64,000 nucleotides of DNA from Vibrio nereis NBRC 15637 (lineage in GTDB: Bacteria > Pseudomonadota > Gammaproteobacteria > Enterobacterales > Vibrionaceae), in the NCBI RefSeq assembly GCF_001591105.1, contig NZ_BCUD01000002.1, positions 1 to 64,000 on the forward strand. The letters are read 5' to 3'. Below are positions 8,204-17,728 of this stretch, one piece after another; the stretch's first letter is position 1; each line of letters begins with the position of its first letter. Below the pieces are notes generated by a model that made no database searches, was not told the origin of the DNA, and saw nothing but the letters and a program-made list of their open reading frames with translations. The translations under genes and the position numbers were made by a program.

Positions 8204-9202
8204 TTAGCGAATTAATCTCACCACCAGCGAACCCGGCGCTCTAACCGATTCCACATTGTGGCTGATCACTGTGCCATCAATTGGCGAACAATAAGTTTCA
8301 ACTTCATCACCAAAGCTGTTGTATTGCGTTGCCAGTGTTTGTCCTTCGCTCACACGGTCCATCAATTCAACGTGGCAAATCACAAATCCGCCTTGGCTCG
8401 CACGTACGCTGACAATCTCGTTACCTTCCACGCAAGGAGCAGGCGCAGAATCGACACTGCCAGCAATCACCTCATAGGCTTTCAGAATATTGAGCACGCC
8501 GCGTGTCGCTCTGTCGACCATCTCTAGGTCGGTGTAACGCCCGATACCGACTTCGATGGTAATAGAAGCGATCCCCGCTCGGTTGTAGACGGTTTCAAGA
8601 ATCCCAGGGTCGCCCGGGTCGTTGAGAATCACATCGGGATTGATCAATCTTGCCATGCGAATCGCGTCTTCCAATCGGTAGTCGGCAAACGCATAAAGCG
8701 GATACGCAGAGCCGCTGGTTTGAGAATGAAGATCAATCGCTAGGTCCGCGTTGGGTTTGAGTAAATTCTCCCACAAGCTGTTGGCGTAACGACTGGCATC
8801 GTCACCAGTTGGGCTGCCGGGAAATACACGGTTTAAGTTGGCAGAAGAGCTGTCTGGCGCTGCAGAATGAAAGTCACGACTATGACGGGCAATCCCCGAC
8901 AAGTTCACCGTTGGTACAATCGTCACTACGCCAGCGATCTCTTTACCCACCAACTCGCGCGCTAAGCGTTGCGCGGTCAGGATGCCGTTTTGCTCGTCAC
9001 CATGGACGCCCGCGGTAATCACAAAACGTTTCCCCTCTTTTGCCCCTTTGAACACTCTGACAGGCAAGGTTTGTGGGTGGCCAATCGCGTCGGTTGCAAC
9101 GGCAAACCAGAACTTATGTTCTCCGGCGTTTAACGTATTCACATCCAAAGCTTGGATGGTCGGGTACATTGGCATAATGCACTCGTTGAGGGGTTTGGTC
9201 AT
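8204..9202 (-). CDS. AstE/AspA-type zinc deacylase (COG3608-like), possible DoeB
   Basis: 332-residue zinc carboxypeptidase-fold protein of the succinylglutamate desuccinylase/aspartoacylase group. GVHGDEQNG supplies His and Glu zinc ligands, DLHSQTSG the third His, and ITIEVG the catalytic Glu. NLNRVFPGSP is the conserved Asn-Arg substrate segment. The last 80 residues resemble a small beta-barrel sandwich (SPIDGTVIS, APGSLVV), as in many COG3608 proteins. The ATG at 9202 is chosen for its GGAG seven bases upstream; a longer frame begins at 9241. N-acetyl-diaminobutyrate deacetylase DoeB belongs to this group, and the window otherwise lacks DoeB, but the gene is about 29 kb from the doe operon, so its substrate is uncertain. 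Confidence 0.82.
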   Translation of the reverse strand: MTKPLNECIMPMYPTIQALDVNTLNAGEHKFWFAVATDAIGHPQTLPVRVFKGAKEGKRFVITAGVHGDEQNGILTAQRLARELVGKEIAGVVTIVPTVNLSGIARHSRDFHSAAPDSSSANLNRVFPGSPTGDDASRYANSLWENLLKPNADLAIDLHSQTSGSAYPLYAFADYRLEDAIRMARLINPDVILNDPGDPGILETVYNRAGIASITIEVGIGRYTDLEMVDRATRGVLNILKAYEVIAGSVDSAPAPCVEGNEIVSVRASQGGFVICHVELMDRVSEGQTLATQYNSFGDEVETYCSPIDGTVISHNVESVRAPGSLVVRLIR

Positions 9203-9261
9203 TGACATCTCCATTGCTTGCGGGCTCGACCGAATGACCATCCAGTATAATCTTAGCGATG

Positions 9262-10167
9262 TTAATTTTCACGAACAGATGTAACAACTACGCTCACAAG
9301 AATTAACCCTCCTCCCACCAATTGCAGCGCCGATAATGACTCTTGCAGCCACAACATGGCAAACAGAGCGCCAAACAACGGCTCGCTACCCATCAATAAC
9401 GAAACTCGCGTTGGTGATGTTTTTCTCACCGCGTAATTCTGCACGTAGAAAGCAAACAAGGTACAAAACAGCACCAGATAGGCGACGATCAACCAAAACT
9501 CTTGCTCTACTGGCAACACAAATTGTGTACTCGGCAAATAGCCCCACGCCGCAACCAATGCTACCAGCGCGACCACTAATGACTGAAAACAGGTCAGCGT
9601 CGAGGTTGTTATCCTTTTGCCCTCGGTAAAGCGCTTGGTTGACGTGACCATCAACGCCCTCAATAGTGCGGCGGTAAGGATCAAATAGTCACCGCGATTT
9701 AACGACAACTCAAAACCTTGTTTGCTGGTCAGCAGCAATACACCGATAACACTGCATAGCGCGAGTACTAACAAGGTATTACTCACACGCTTTTTATTGA
9801 TCACCAACTCCGCAAACGCCGTTAGAATCACGCTTAAGCTGATCAAAAAAGCCGCATTAGACGCCGAGGTTTGCGACACCCCGAACACTTCGCATAAAAA
9901 AATCGCCGAGAGAATCAAGCCAGTCGGTATCGCTATTAACCAGTCTTGATTCAGACCTCGACGAAAATCTCGAATCACCACAGGTAAGATGGATAAAAAA
10001 GTGATTGAGAAACGAATCGCAATAAACACCAAAACGCTGGTATACAGCAACGCACTTTTGGTGAGCCCATAACTGGTTCCCCAAAATACCGCCACCAACA
10101 ATAACAGCCCTTCGGTTATCGGTAGGCGAAATCCTCTCCTTAAATATGAACTCTCTGCCGTGGTCAT
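9262..10167 (-). CDS. EamA/DMT family transporter
   Basis: 301-residue inner membrane protein with about ten hydrophobic segments and two EamA repeats, of the drug/metabolite transporter superfamily. The first repeat has LLVAVFWGTSYGLTKSAL and the second ends in SLLMGSEPLFGALFAMLWLQE, the typical second-repeat signature. The ATG at 10167 has AAGGAG six bases upstream, better than the longer frame from 10221. It is divergent from a LysR gene and lies upstream of the deacylase on the same strand. Export of an amino acid or derivative is plausible but not shown. Confidence 0.87.
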   Translation of the reverse strand: MTTAESSYLRRGFRLPITEGLLLLVAVFWGTSYGLTKSALLYTSVLVFIAIRFSITFLSILPVVIRDFRRGLNQDWLIAIPTGLILSAIFLCEVFGVSQTSASNAAFLISLSVILTAFAELVINKKRVSNTLLVLALCSVIGVLLLTSKQGFELSLNRGDYLILTAALLRALMVTSTKRFTEGKRITTSTLTCFQSLVVALVALVAAWGYLPSTQFVLPVEQEFWLIVAYLVLFCTLFAFYVQNYAVRKTSPTRVSLLMGSEPLFGALFAMLWLQESLSALQLVGGGLILVSVVVTSVREN

Positions 10168-10261
10168 CGCCGTCTCCTTTTGGCTTACATATTGACTTAA
10201 GCAGTATCTATAAGTAACCATGTCGAAACAATATAGCCATTACGCAAAGGATAATTGCACT

Positions 10262-11185
10262 ATGGATACAAATAAGCTCATCCCTTTATTATCTGAGATG
10301 GCGGTTTTCGTGCAGGTGGTGGAATCAGGAAGCTTCTCCGCGGCAGCCACGAAGCTCGGCGTTGCTCCGTCCTCAATAAGCCGCTCAATTGCACGGTTAG
10401 AGGGGGCGCTGGAAGAGAAACTACTTGAACGCACCACGCGCCAGATGCGCTTAAGTGCCACCGGTCAGCAAGTCTTTAACCTTTGTCGCGATATGCTTAG
10501 TGCGGCGAAGCTGGCGGTATCCGCGGCTCAGGTCGACAAAGCGACGGTCTCTGGTTCGCTGCGAGTCGCTGCACCAAAAGCGTGGTCGAGACAAGTCTTG
10601 ATGCCGCACATCCTCGATTTCAGCGCCACGTACCCTCAAGTTGAGCTGCAACTGAAAGTCGCCGACCATTACATTGACCCAATCGGCGATGAAGTCGACG
10701 TCATTATCCATATCACCGAATCTCCAGTGGCGGGGCTGATCGCTAAACCGCTAGGCAGTAGTAAGTTAGTGTTGTGCGCCAGCCCAAGCTATCTCGCGCA
10801 ACACGGTGAGCTTACCCACCCGAGCGAGCTAACCGAGCACAATTGCATCCGCTTAGGTGAAGACCCAAAAGACTGTATCTGGGAGTTTTTGCGGCACAAA
10901 GAAAAACTGTCGATTGGTATTCGCGGCAGTTTCGCCGCCAACCATAGTGAGTTACGCCGAGAAGCGATGCTACGTGGGATGGGAGTAACCGTGTTACCAG
11001 AGTTCGCGATTCGCGATTATATTGAGTCAGGTGAAGCGGTCGAACTGTTGCCAGAATGGCGTTTGTTAGGACGTTATCAAGGGCAAGTTGTGGCTCAGTA
11101 TGCACAATCAAAATACATCCCGAGCCAGATTAAGGTATTTATCGACTTTCTACAAAGCCGATTGGTTAGCTTAGCTCCATCTTAA
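10262..11185 (+). CDS. LysR family transcriptional regulator
   Basis: 307 residues. An N-terminal winged helix (MAVFVQVVESGSFSAAATKLGVAPSSISRSIARLE) is followed by a periplasmic-binding-like effector domain. ATG 10262 is preferred over 10220, which would overlap the start of the transporter gene opposite. Divergent placement suggests it controls the EamA transporter and perhaps the deacylase after it. Its last 15 bases overlap the 3' end of the converging MFS gene. Confidence 0.88.
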   Translation: MDTNKLIPLLSEMAVFVQVVESGSFSAAATKLGVAPSSISRSIARLEGALEEKLLERTTRQMRLSATGQQVFNLCRDMLSAAKLAVSAAQVDKATVSGSLRVAAPKAWSRQVLMPHILDFSATYPQVELQLKVADHYIDPIGDEVDVIIHITESPVAGLIAKPLGSSKLVLCASPSYLAQHGELTHPSELTEHNCIRLGEDPKDCIWEFLRHKEKLSIGIRGSFAANHSELRREAMLRGMGVTVLPEFAIRDYIESGEAVELLPEWRLLGRYQGQVVAQYAQSKYIPSQIKVFIDFLQSRLVSLAPS

Positions 11186-12349
11186 AACGCGCACTTCGTT
11201 ACCTTCGTCAGGTTGTGCTGGAATATTCATCGACAATGCAAAAGATATGCACGCCATCGCTGCGCCAATGTAAAATACCGCTGCCGGTGATACCAACCAA
11301 ATCAAACCAAACGAGACTGGGATGAAGACTGCCGCAATGTGGTTAATAGTAAAGGCCACCCCAGCGGTCGATGCCATATCAGCCGGGTCAGCGATTTTTT
11401 GGAAGTAGGTCTTAATCGCCAGTGCTAAGGCGAAGAACAGATGATCCACCACGTACAAAGTCGCCGCCCATTCCGCAGACTCCACCAACGCATAACCGAC
11501 AAAGACACAAATCAAGCCAGTGTATTCGAACATCAACGCTTTACGCTCACCCACCTTACCGATAAAACGACCAATTTTTTTCGCAAACAGGAAGTTGAAC
11601 GAGTAGTTGATCAAAAACAGCATGGTGATATCGGCGGCGGAATAACCAAACTTTTCCACCATCAAGAAACCCGCGAATACGGTAAAGATCTGACGACGCG
11701 CGCCACTCATAAACGTCAGCGCGTAGTAAAGCCAGTAACGCTTTCTTAATACCAGCTTTTTGTTTTGTGGTACTTCCGATTTAAATTGTGGGAAGGCAAA
11801 CGTCATCCACAATACCAACAGAAAACCCACACCGCCAAAGCTCAGATACACCCATTTGAAGTCCATCTTGAGCACTTCCAGACACACCCACAACGCGCCA
11901 TAGGTACATAACGAGGCGAGCGCACCAAACGAAATGAATTTACCCAGCATTTCTGGCGCTTCATCTTTTGACAACCATTGCAGCGAGAGTGACTGTTTGA
12001 GCGTTTCAAAGTAGTGAAAGCCTGTCGACATTAACAAGGTGGTAAACAGCAGACCAAAAAGTGATGGGAAAAAGCCAGTGATCGCCGTACCCAAAGTTAA
12101 TGCGGAAAGCGCAATGAGCATAAATCGCTGTTCGCGAATAAACAAAAGGACAAAAACGGCGGTAAAGGCAAGAAACCCTGGAATTTCGCGCACGCTTTGC
12201 AGTAATCCGATATCGGCACCATCAAAGTTGGCCTTTTCAATAACAAAGTTATTCAACAATGCCATCCAACTTGAAAAGGCAATCGGTACGACGATAGAAA
12301 TAATTAAAAGAAAGTTTTGGGGTGTTTTCCAACTGGCTGACTGATTCAT
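11171..12349 (-). CDS. MFS transporter
   Basis: 392-residue carrier with about twelve hydrophobic segments. The loop after segment 2 is short and acidic (NNFVIEKANFDGADIGLLQSVREIPGFLAF), and a central cytoplasmic stretch (QFKSEVPQNKKLVLRKRYW) separates the two halves. It belongs to the major facilitator superfamily, but I do not recognise a substrate class. No neighbour suggests a pathway. Stop codons of this gene and the LysR gene overlap tail to tail. Confidence 0.85.
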   Translation of the reverse strand: MNQSASWKTPQNFLLIISIVVPIAFSSWMALLNNFVIEKANFDGADIGLLQSVREIPGFLAFTAVFVLLFIREQRFMLIALSALTLGTAITGFFPSLFGLLFTTLLMSTGFHYFETLKQSLSLQWLSKDEAPEMLGKFISFGALASLCTYGALWVCLEVLKMDFKWVYLSFGGVGFLLVLWMTFAFPQFKSEVPQNKKLVLRKRYWLYYALTFMSGARRQIFTVFAGFLMVEKFGYSAADITMLFLINYSFNFLFAKKIGRFIGKVGERKALMFEYTGLICVFVGYALVESAEWAATLYVVDHLFFALALAIKTYFQKIADPADMASTAGVAFTINHIAAVFIPVSFGLIWLVSPAAVFYIGAAMACISFALSMNIPAQPDEGNEVRVLRWS

Positions 12350-12543
12350 TTATATATCCAACTATTATTTTCTTTTACATTATAGCCTTAATAAGTAATA
12401 AACAATCAGCCTTTTTATTTCAATACACATCAAGAATATTAAAGTCATAAAACATCAATAAAAAAATAATTTAAAACAACGCTTTAACATTTCCAAATTA
12501 GTGGTTATTGTGGATTTATGTATAACCAGTCGAGAATAATAAT

Positions 12544-13035
12544 ATGGAAATAATCATTCGTCCTACTCAGATCAGCGATGCAGCAGCATTATGTGATATC
12601 TACTCACAACCTGGCGCACAACGTGAAACGTTACAGTTGCCAAAACCCTCTCTCGCGATGTGGACGAAACGACTGGAAAACATGCCTGAAGGCGTTTATA
12701 GCTTCGTCGCCGAAGTGGACGGACGCGTCGTCGGGAACATTGGCTTTGAGCATTCACAACGACCTAGAATCGCGCACTGCGCCTCGTTTGGAATTGGTGT
12801 TCACGATGACTTTCATGGTTTGGGCATCGGCAGCAAGTTGATTGAAACCGTGATTGATCTCGCCGACAACTGGCTACAAGTGAAAAGAATCCAAATTGAA
12901 GTGAACAGCGACAACGAAAAAGCGATCGCGTGCTACAAGAAATTTGGCTTTGAAATTGAAGGAGAAGCGAAATATGGCTCTTACCGTGATGGAGAGTATA
13001 TAAACACCTATTATATGGCGCGTATTAAACCATAA
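12544..13035 (+). CDS. GNAT acetyltransferase, AaaT (YhhY)-like
   Basis: 163-residue GNAT enzyme. The acetyl-CoA loop is GIGVHDDFHGLGIGSKLIE, followed by ENDEKAIACYKKFGFEIEG-type C-terminal segments (NSDNEKAIACYKKFGF). The whole protein, including LQLPKPSLAMW and RDGEYINTYYMAR, reads like E. coli YhhY (AaaT), an L-amino-acid N-acetyltransferase acting on Phe and Met. It is a stand-alone gene behind an AT-rich 194-bp region and ends at a terminator shared with the converging gene. Confidence 0.85.
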   Translation: MEIIIRPTQISDAAALCDIYSQPGAQRETLQLPKPSLAMWTKRLENMPEGVYSFVAEVDGRVVGNIGFEHSQRPRIAHCASFGIGVHDDFHGLGIGSKLIETVIDLADNWLQVKRIQIEVNSDNEKAIACYKKFGFEIEGEAKYGSYRDGEYINTYYMARIKP

Positions 13036-13042
13036 TAAAATT

Positions 13043-13066
13043 AAGGCTTACTACTAGTAAGCCTTT
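13043..13066. terminator. Bidirectional terminator
   Basis: The nine-base arms AAGGCTTAC and GTAAGCCTT, with a five-base loop and flanking A and T runs, stand just after the GNAT stop. They overlap the last codons of the converging phosphotransferase gene. Confidence 0.8.
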
Positions 13067-14025
13067 AATTGTTTTAGTGCTTTATTTTTTAAACTTTCAG
13101 TATATTCATTAATCTTCCAATGCTCTGGGCTCCAACCTTTAACAAAACGTTGAAAGTCTGCCCATGCAATAGCAAATAATGGCCGCCAGTTTTTTTCTAC
13201 CTCATCAGCTTGTATATCTGGTCTCATTTCCTTTAGTGCAGCTCTAAGATGAGAGAAATATTCGTCCAATACCCAGCTTTCCATCTGCGTGCAGTACTCA
13301 GGTTCTACCGCGCTACTCATAAATAGCGCCACATCCTTCATCGCGCACCCTTTACCTACGTACTGAAAGTCTACTGCAGCGGCTTGCTCTCCACTTTCCG
13401 TAAAACAAAAGTTCGCTAGCTTAGCATCACCATGGACTAAGGTTTGGTACGGCGCGTGTTTAAGCACAGAGTCGATCTTTTCAGCCATAGTTTTTAACGG
13501 CAGATCGGTCAAAGCGTCAAATTCATCTGGTCGTGTCTCAAGATGCCAGTATGTGCCACTTGGCCAAATCCCTTCGCCTTTATTCTGTATATGCTGGGCA
13601 TGAAAATACGCCAGCCAACGCAAACATGCGCCAAGGTGTGTTTTAGTCGCCTTTTTACACACCTGAGTAAAACCGCGCTGGTGAAGATCTTCCATCACCA
13701 GCAGCCACTCATTGGGCTTCTGCTCCACGAGTAAAGCATTTGGCACTGGGCTTTCACTGTTCATTTGGCTGGCATAGTTTTGATACCAGTAAAGCTCAAC
13801 TTGATAAGATTTTAGCTTACGCTGGTGAGATAAGTCCGTATTCCAACCTCGCGGGTGTGATTCTGGTTTCGGTAGGCGGACATGCTTAATTACGATACTA
13901 GTGTCATCAACAAACAGTCGCACCAGTTCACCGTAGCCGCCCCACAATACTTGCAACTTTTCGGCTCGAAGAATTGTATTTAAGCCAAGTTTATTGATAA
14001 CAGATAAATAGTGATCTAATTCCAT
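13054..14025 (-). CDS. Phosphotransferase of the APH/EcKinase-like fold
   Basis: About 323 residues from the ATG at 14025; the open frame runs on to 14106. LVHGDAKLANFCF is the Brenner-type catalytic loop of the aminoglycoside/choline kinase fold, and AVDFQYVGKGCAMKDVALFMSS holds the metal-binding Asp. WLLVMEDLHQRG is the hinge. The C-terminal part resembles DUF1679/ecdysteroid-kinase-like proteins. The substrate is unknown. A small hydroxylated metabolite is likelier than an antibiotic, since no resistance context is present. Neither start has a good ribosome binding site. Confidence 0.78.
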   Translation of the reverse strand: MELDHYLSVINKLGLNTILRAEKLQVLWGGYGELVRLFVDDTSIVIKHVRLPKPESHPRGWNTDLSHQRKLKSYQVELYWYQNYASQMNSESPVPNALLVEQKPNEWLLVMEDLHQRGFTQVCKKATKTHLGACLRWLAYFHAQHIQNKGEGIWPSGTYWHLETRPDEFDALTDLPLKTMAEKIDSVLKHAPYQTLVHGDAKLANFCFTESGEQAAAVDFQYVGKGCAMKDVALFMSSAVEPEYCTQMESWVLDEYFSHLRAALKEMRPDIQADEVEKNWRPLFAIAWADFQRFVKGWSPEHWKINEYTESLKNKALKQLKAY

Positions 14026-14129
14026 GTTCAGTTTCAAGCGATACTGCTGTTGGTTGAAATGGAAGGTAATGTAACACATAGAGAGGTGTAGGCGGCAGTA
14101 CGCCACCTACAATACTCTACTACGCGATT

Positions 14130-14849
14130 TTAATCCGACAAATAGTACTGTACGGTAGAAACCACACGGACTTTTTTAATGTGCGGTGTATTACTGTCGC
14201 GATCATAAATAGAGAACTGGCCTTGTGTCGCCCACTTAATCTTCCCTAAAGAACTTTGCGAGTCTTTGGCAAACTTCTCAGCAACTTCACGAGCATTTTT
14301 CGTTGCTTCTTCAACCATATCAGGTTTAACGTCATTGAGCTTAGTGAAACTGTACTCCACACGATTCGAGTATGGGTCTTGATTGAGGATCACCCCTTGT
14401 TTACCCAACTTCCCTATCTCTTCAATGGCTCCCCTGACAACATCTACATTCTCGCTGTATACCGTTACCGTTCGCGAAGCCAAGTAACGAAATGGCATAT
14501 TTTGCTCGCCGCCATATTGCTGAGCTTTTTTGTCAATGACCGCCGGAGAGGAAAGGGAAATATTGTCAGCTTCTAACCCCTTAGCCGTCAGAAAGTCTCT
14601 AATCAGCCGCGTTTGTTGCTCGATATCATCAAACATTGCGCTCGTATCGTTACTCGCAACAGTAAACTTTATCGGCCAAATCACCGTATCAGCGGCGTAT
14701 TCTCGCTCAGACAGCCCTTTGACGGTGACAACGCGCTCATAAGCCTTATATTTAACCGCAGTTTGCTGAATGAAAAATCCCAATAAACCTAGGCCGAGTA
14801 TTAGACTCAAACCGAGCCACAATACCGCCTTATTTGAAAATCGCTCCAT
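14130..14849 (-). CDS. SIMPL domain protein (DUF541), membrane-anchored
   Basis: 239 residues. An N-terminal hydrophobic segment (AVLWLGLSLILGLGLLGFFI) acts as an uncleaved anchor or signal, then a SIMPL/DUF541 domain follows, with RVVTVKGLSEREYAADTVIWPI at its start and SSLGKIKWATQGQFSIYDRD near its end. E. coli YggE is a family member linked to oxidative stress; the biochemical role is unknown. The ATG at 14849 has AAGGAG four bases upstream. It is a single gene. Confidence 0.87.
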   Translation of the reverse strand: MERFSNKAVLWLGLSLILGLGLLGFFIQQTAVKYKAYERVVTVKGLSEREYAADTVIWPIKFTVASNDTSAMFDDIEQQTRLIRDFLTAKGLEADNISLSSPAVIDKKAQQYGGEQNMPFRYLASRTVTVYSENVDVVRGAIEEIGKLGKQGVILNQDPYSNRVEYSFTKLNDVKPDMVEEATKNAREVAEKFAKDSQSSLGKIKWATQGQFSIYDRDSNTPHIKKVRVVSTVQYYLSD

Positions 14850-14915
14850 TTTTTCTCCTTGTTTCATTCAAGTGGAATTCCTAAAGCAAGTTAACCCGTC
14901 AGGCAAATAACCAAG

Positions 14916-15194
14916 TCACGCTTTCAAATGTGCCCACTGAGGGTTGCGCTCAAGATAGTGGATCACGTAACTACAAACTGGTTTCACTTTAACACCCATT
15001 TGTTCCAGCTCAGGTAATACGGCTTCCATCATAACTTTACCGTAACCTTTACCTCTTAATTGTTCAGGAATATGTGTGGAAGTTATGGCATATACACCAT
15101 CTTCTACTTTAAACTTTACCACTGCGTAGAGCTCAGACTCTAAATGAACACGAAATTGCGATTTTTCTGGTTCAAAATATAAGTTATGAGACAT
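14916..15194 (-). CDS. Small GNAT (YidJ/NATD1-type) acetyltransferase
   Basis: 92-residue minimal GNAT of the NAT_SF_1 group. It has ITSTHIPEQLRGKGYGKVMMEAVL, with the RGKGYG acetyl-CoA loop, then KVKPVCSYVIHYLERNPQW, the hallmark CSYV-x9-P ending of this short family. Substrate unknown. GGGAGCA precedes the ATG. Confidence 0.86.
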   Translation of the reverse strand: MSHNLYFEPEKSQFRVHLESELYAVVKFKVEDGVYAITSTHIPEQLRGKGYGKVMMEAVLPELEQMGVKVKPVCSYVIHYLERNPQWAHLKA

Positions 15195-15354
15195 ACTCTG
15201 CTCCCAAAAATGATACGCAGCTCAAACAAATCCTTGAATTTGCTATTTGAACAAATAGTCATGCGTACATAAAATCAAAGTTGTATGAATGATTAACCTC
15301 ATCGATACAACTACCCGTTAGAAAAACATAACACGTGGCACACACGGAGACTAG

Positions 15355-16104
15355 ATGAATACCCAAGCGGTAGATAATAAGGACAATAACGTACGCGCGT
15401 TAAGTAAAGAGAGAAATATTGCCACAGTGAATAGCCTAGACGCACTGGCCATGATTGAGCACGGTGGCGAGTTTACTATGGGTATTACCACCCCAGTAGG
15501 GATGACATTTAGGTGTAAAACGGCTTTTATTGGTACACATTCAGACAGCATTATTTTGGCCGAGCTGCCGAAAGTGTCTGACAATGATCTTAACTTCTAT
15601 TTCCAGGAAGGGTTCTGGAGCACCGTCAGAGCGATTTCTCCGCGTGGTGAAGGGGCAGTGATTCAATTTCGTAGTCAGTTGCAGTATATCGTCAAAGAGC
15701 CTATTCCGATGGTGATGCTCTCCATACCCAAGACGATGCAAGTCTCTCAACTGCGTAAAGAACCGCGCTTTGACGTTAACCTGAACGCTAAGGTTGCGAT
15801 GAATGAGACGAAGCTCGATTGCGAAATACGCGACCTATCAAAGAGTGGATGCAGATTTATTACTGCGCCGTTAAGTCGCCCCTTTCAAGTCGGTGACAAA
15901 GTTGCCCTGATCGTTCAAATCAAAACGGGTCTAGGGAAACAAGTTACTTTTGACCCACTGTTTGGCAAAGTGTGTAATCTTCAGCGTTCTAATCAGTATT
16001 CTAAATATGGTGTTCAATTCAATGAACCCGGCAAGAGTAACGCTAAAACCCTGCTTAGCCATCTTAAGTTTAATGGCACAAAGCTTACGCTACGCCAAGA
16101 GTGA
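15355..16104 (+). CDS. PilZ domain protein (YcgR-like architecture)
   Basis: 249 residues. An N-terminal YcgR-like beta-barrel domain (about 1-135) is followed by a PilZ domain with both cyclic di-GMP contacts: RKEPRFDVN near residue 140 (RxxxR) and DLSKSGCRF near 160 (D/NxSxxG). It should bind cyclic di-GMP and act on motility, adhesion or a nearby partner. The neighbours give no partner. GGAG precedes the ATG and a clear terminator follows. Confidence 0.9.
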   Translation: MNTQAVDNKDNNVRALSKERNIATVNSLDALAMIEHGGEFTMGITTPVGMTFRCKTAFIGTHSDSIILAELPKVSDNDLNFYFQEGFWSTVRAISPRGEGAVIQFRSQLQYIVKEPIPMVMLSIPKTMQVSQLRKEPRFDVNLNAKVAMNETKLDCEIRDLSKSGCRFITAPLSRPFQVGDKVALIVQIKTGLGKQVTFDPLFGKVCNLQRSNQYSKYGVQFNEPGKSNAKTLLSHLKFNGTKLTLRQE

Positions 16105-16110
16105 TACAAA

Positions 16111-16137
16111 AATGCCCTGCTGAGTGAGCAGGGCATT
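16111..16137. terminator. Bidirectional terminator
   Basis: The eleven-base arms AATGCCCTGCT and AGCAGGGCATT, with a five-base loop, lie between the PilZ gene and the converging gltS. Confidence 0.85.
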
Positions 16138-16156
16138 GTTTATGGTTTTCTGTTAT

Positions 16157-17383
16157 CTAACCGATAAACGAAATGTATCCTTGCAGGATGATTAGGTTCA
16201 CGATATCGATAAAGAAAGCACCGACGATAGGTACCACCATAAATGCTTGAGGAGAAGGACCAAACTTGTTCACTAACGATCCCATGTTCATTACAGCTGT
16301 CGGGGTCGCACCTAAGCCAAAGCCACAGTGTCCACCAGCCATCACAGCGGCATCATAGTTAGAGCCCATGACCTTAAACGTAACAAAGTAAGCAAAAATA
16401 CCCAGTACCACGGACTGAACAGCCAGTATCGTTAAGAATGGAATCGCTAAATCGAAGATATTCCAAAGCTTTAAGCTCATCAGTGCCATCGCTAAGAACA
16501 GTGATAGCGACACCGTACCCAAAATATCTACCGTTTCTGCATTCACTTTATGCAGCTTTGTTACCTCTAGCACGTTGGTGATAAATACGCCGATAAACAG
16601 TGCGTAGACAAAATCTGGAATCATCAGCCAACTAATTTCGAAGCTACTTACCCACTGCTCTAAGTACTTAGCGCCCGTGACACAAATTAGCAGTATAAAG
16701 AGTACCTCAATGACTTTCTTCGCCGTCACTTTGTCTTCTTCATACTCGTTGTACGTGATCACTTCAGGGAATTTTTGGTGGGTTTGTGTCCCTCGGCCAT
16801 ATTCCGATTCAAAGCTATTCTTGTCGATTAACTTTTGGGCGACCGGGCTACCAATAATACCGCCGATAATCAAACCGAACGTGGCCGATGCCATCGCGAT
16901 TTCTAGCGTGTTAGTTAAACCATAGTTTTCGGAAAACGTTTGAGACCAAGCCGCGCCAGTGCCGTGCCCACCAGACAGTGTAATCGAGCCTGCAATCAAG
17001 CCCATCAGTGGATCAAGCCCTAATGCGCTGGCCATAGACACCCCCACCCCGTTTTGGATGATGATGTAAAACGAAGCAATCGCAAGAAACAAAAACACCT
17101 TAGCGCCACCCTTCATAAGCTGGGTGTAGTTGGCAGCCAAACCTACCGTGCTAAAGAACATCAACATAAACACGTTCTGCAGCGGTAAAGAAAACTCTAG
17201 GTCGATGCCATTAAAGTGCATCATGGTAATACCAACAGCGACGATCAAACCACCAACAATGGGTTCAGGAATGTTGAATTTTTTTAGAATAGGTAGCTTG
17301 GAGTTGATGAAGTGACCTAAGAATAGAACACTGATGGCGACTAAGAAAGATTCTAGCGGTCCAATTGAAATTACTTGATTCAT
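16157..17383 (-). CDS. gltS: GltS sodium/glutamate symporter
   Basis: 408-residue inner membrane carrier of the ESS family. The two reentrant-loop motifs are present: SITLSGGHGTGAAWS in the first half and AGGHCGFGLGATPTAVMNM in the second, in inverted topology. It imports L-glutamate with sodium. AGAGG stands five bases before the ATG. It ends at a terminator shared with the PilZ gene. Its 5' leader holds two weak inverted repeats (17428-17444 and 17461-17494), and the qrr gene lies 346 bp upstream, pointing the same way. Confidence 0.95.
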   Translation of the reverse strand: MNQVISIGPLESFLVAISVLFLGHFINSKLPILKKFNIPEPIVGGLIVAVGITMMHFNGIDLEFSLPLQNVFMLMFFSTVGLAANYTQLMKGGAKVFLFLAIASFYIIIQNGVGVSMASALGLDPLMGLIAGSITLSGGHGTGAAWSQTFSENYGLTNTLEIAMASATFGLIIGGIIGSPVAQKLIDKNSFESEYGRGTQTHQKFPEVITYNEYEEDKVTAKKVIEVLFILLICVTGAKYLEQWVSSFEISWLMIPDFVYALFIGVFITNVLEVTKLHKVNAETVDILGTVSLSLFLAMALMSLKLWNIFDLAIPFLTILAVQSVVLGIFAYFVTFKVMGSNYDAAVMAGGHCGFGLGATPTAVMNMGSLVNKFGPSPQAFMVVPIVGAFFIDIVNLIILQGYISFIG

Positions 17384-17728
17384 AAAACCTCTTTATTATG
17401 TGTCACTCATCTTCCCTAATGAGTTAAGAGCCCACTATTGGCTCAGCAACAGGACTAAGCATCGCAAATTTCAAAAACGGCTTTCCTGTGCGATTAGTAA
17501 AAATTTCTCTATTGAAAAGTTTCCTCTCTACAGCGGGGTATCCCACTCCATTTCAACAGTAAAACCAGAACGAAACACTGGCTTGTGCGAAGAAGGCGGA
17601 CATTATTAATGGATTTTTGCCACTTTGTCGAGTTCAAGCACCAAAATCGTGGGCTAGATAAAAAAAGCCAAAAGCAATTTAAATCACTCATATTAGGGCG
17701 AATTGTGGATGTAACGCGGATCGAAGGC

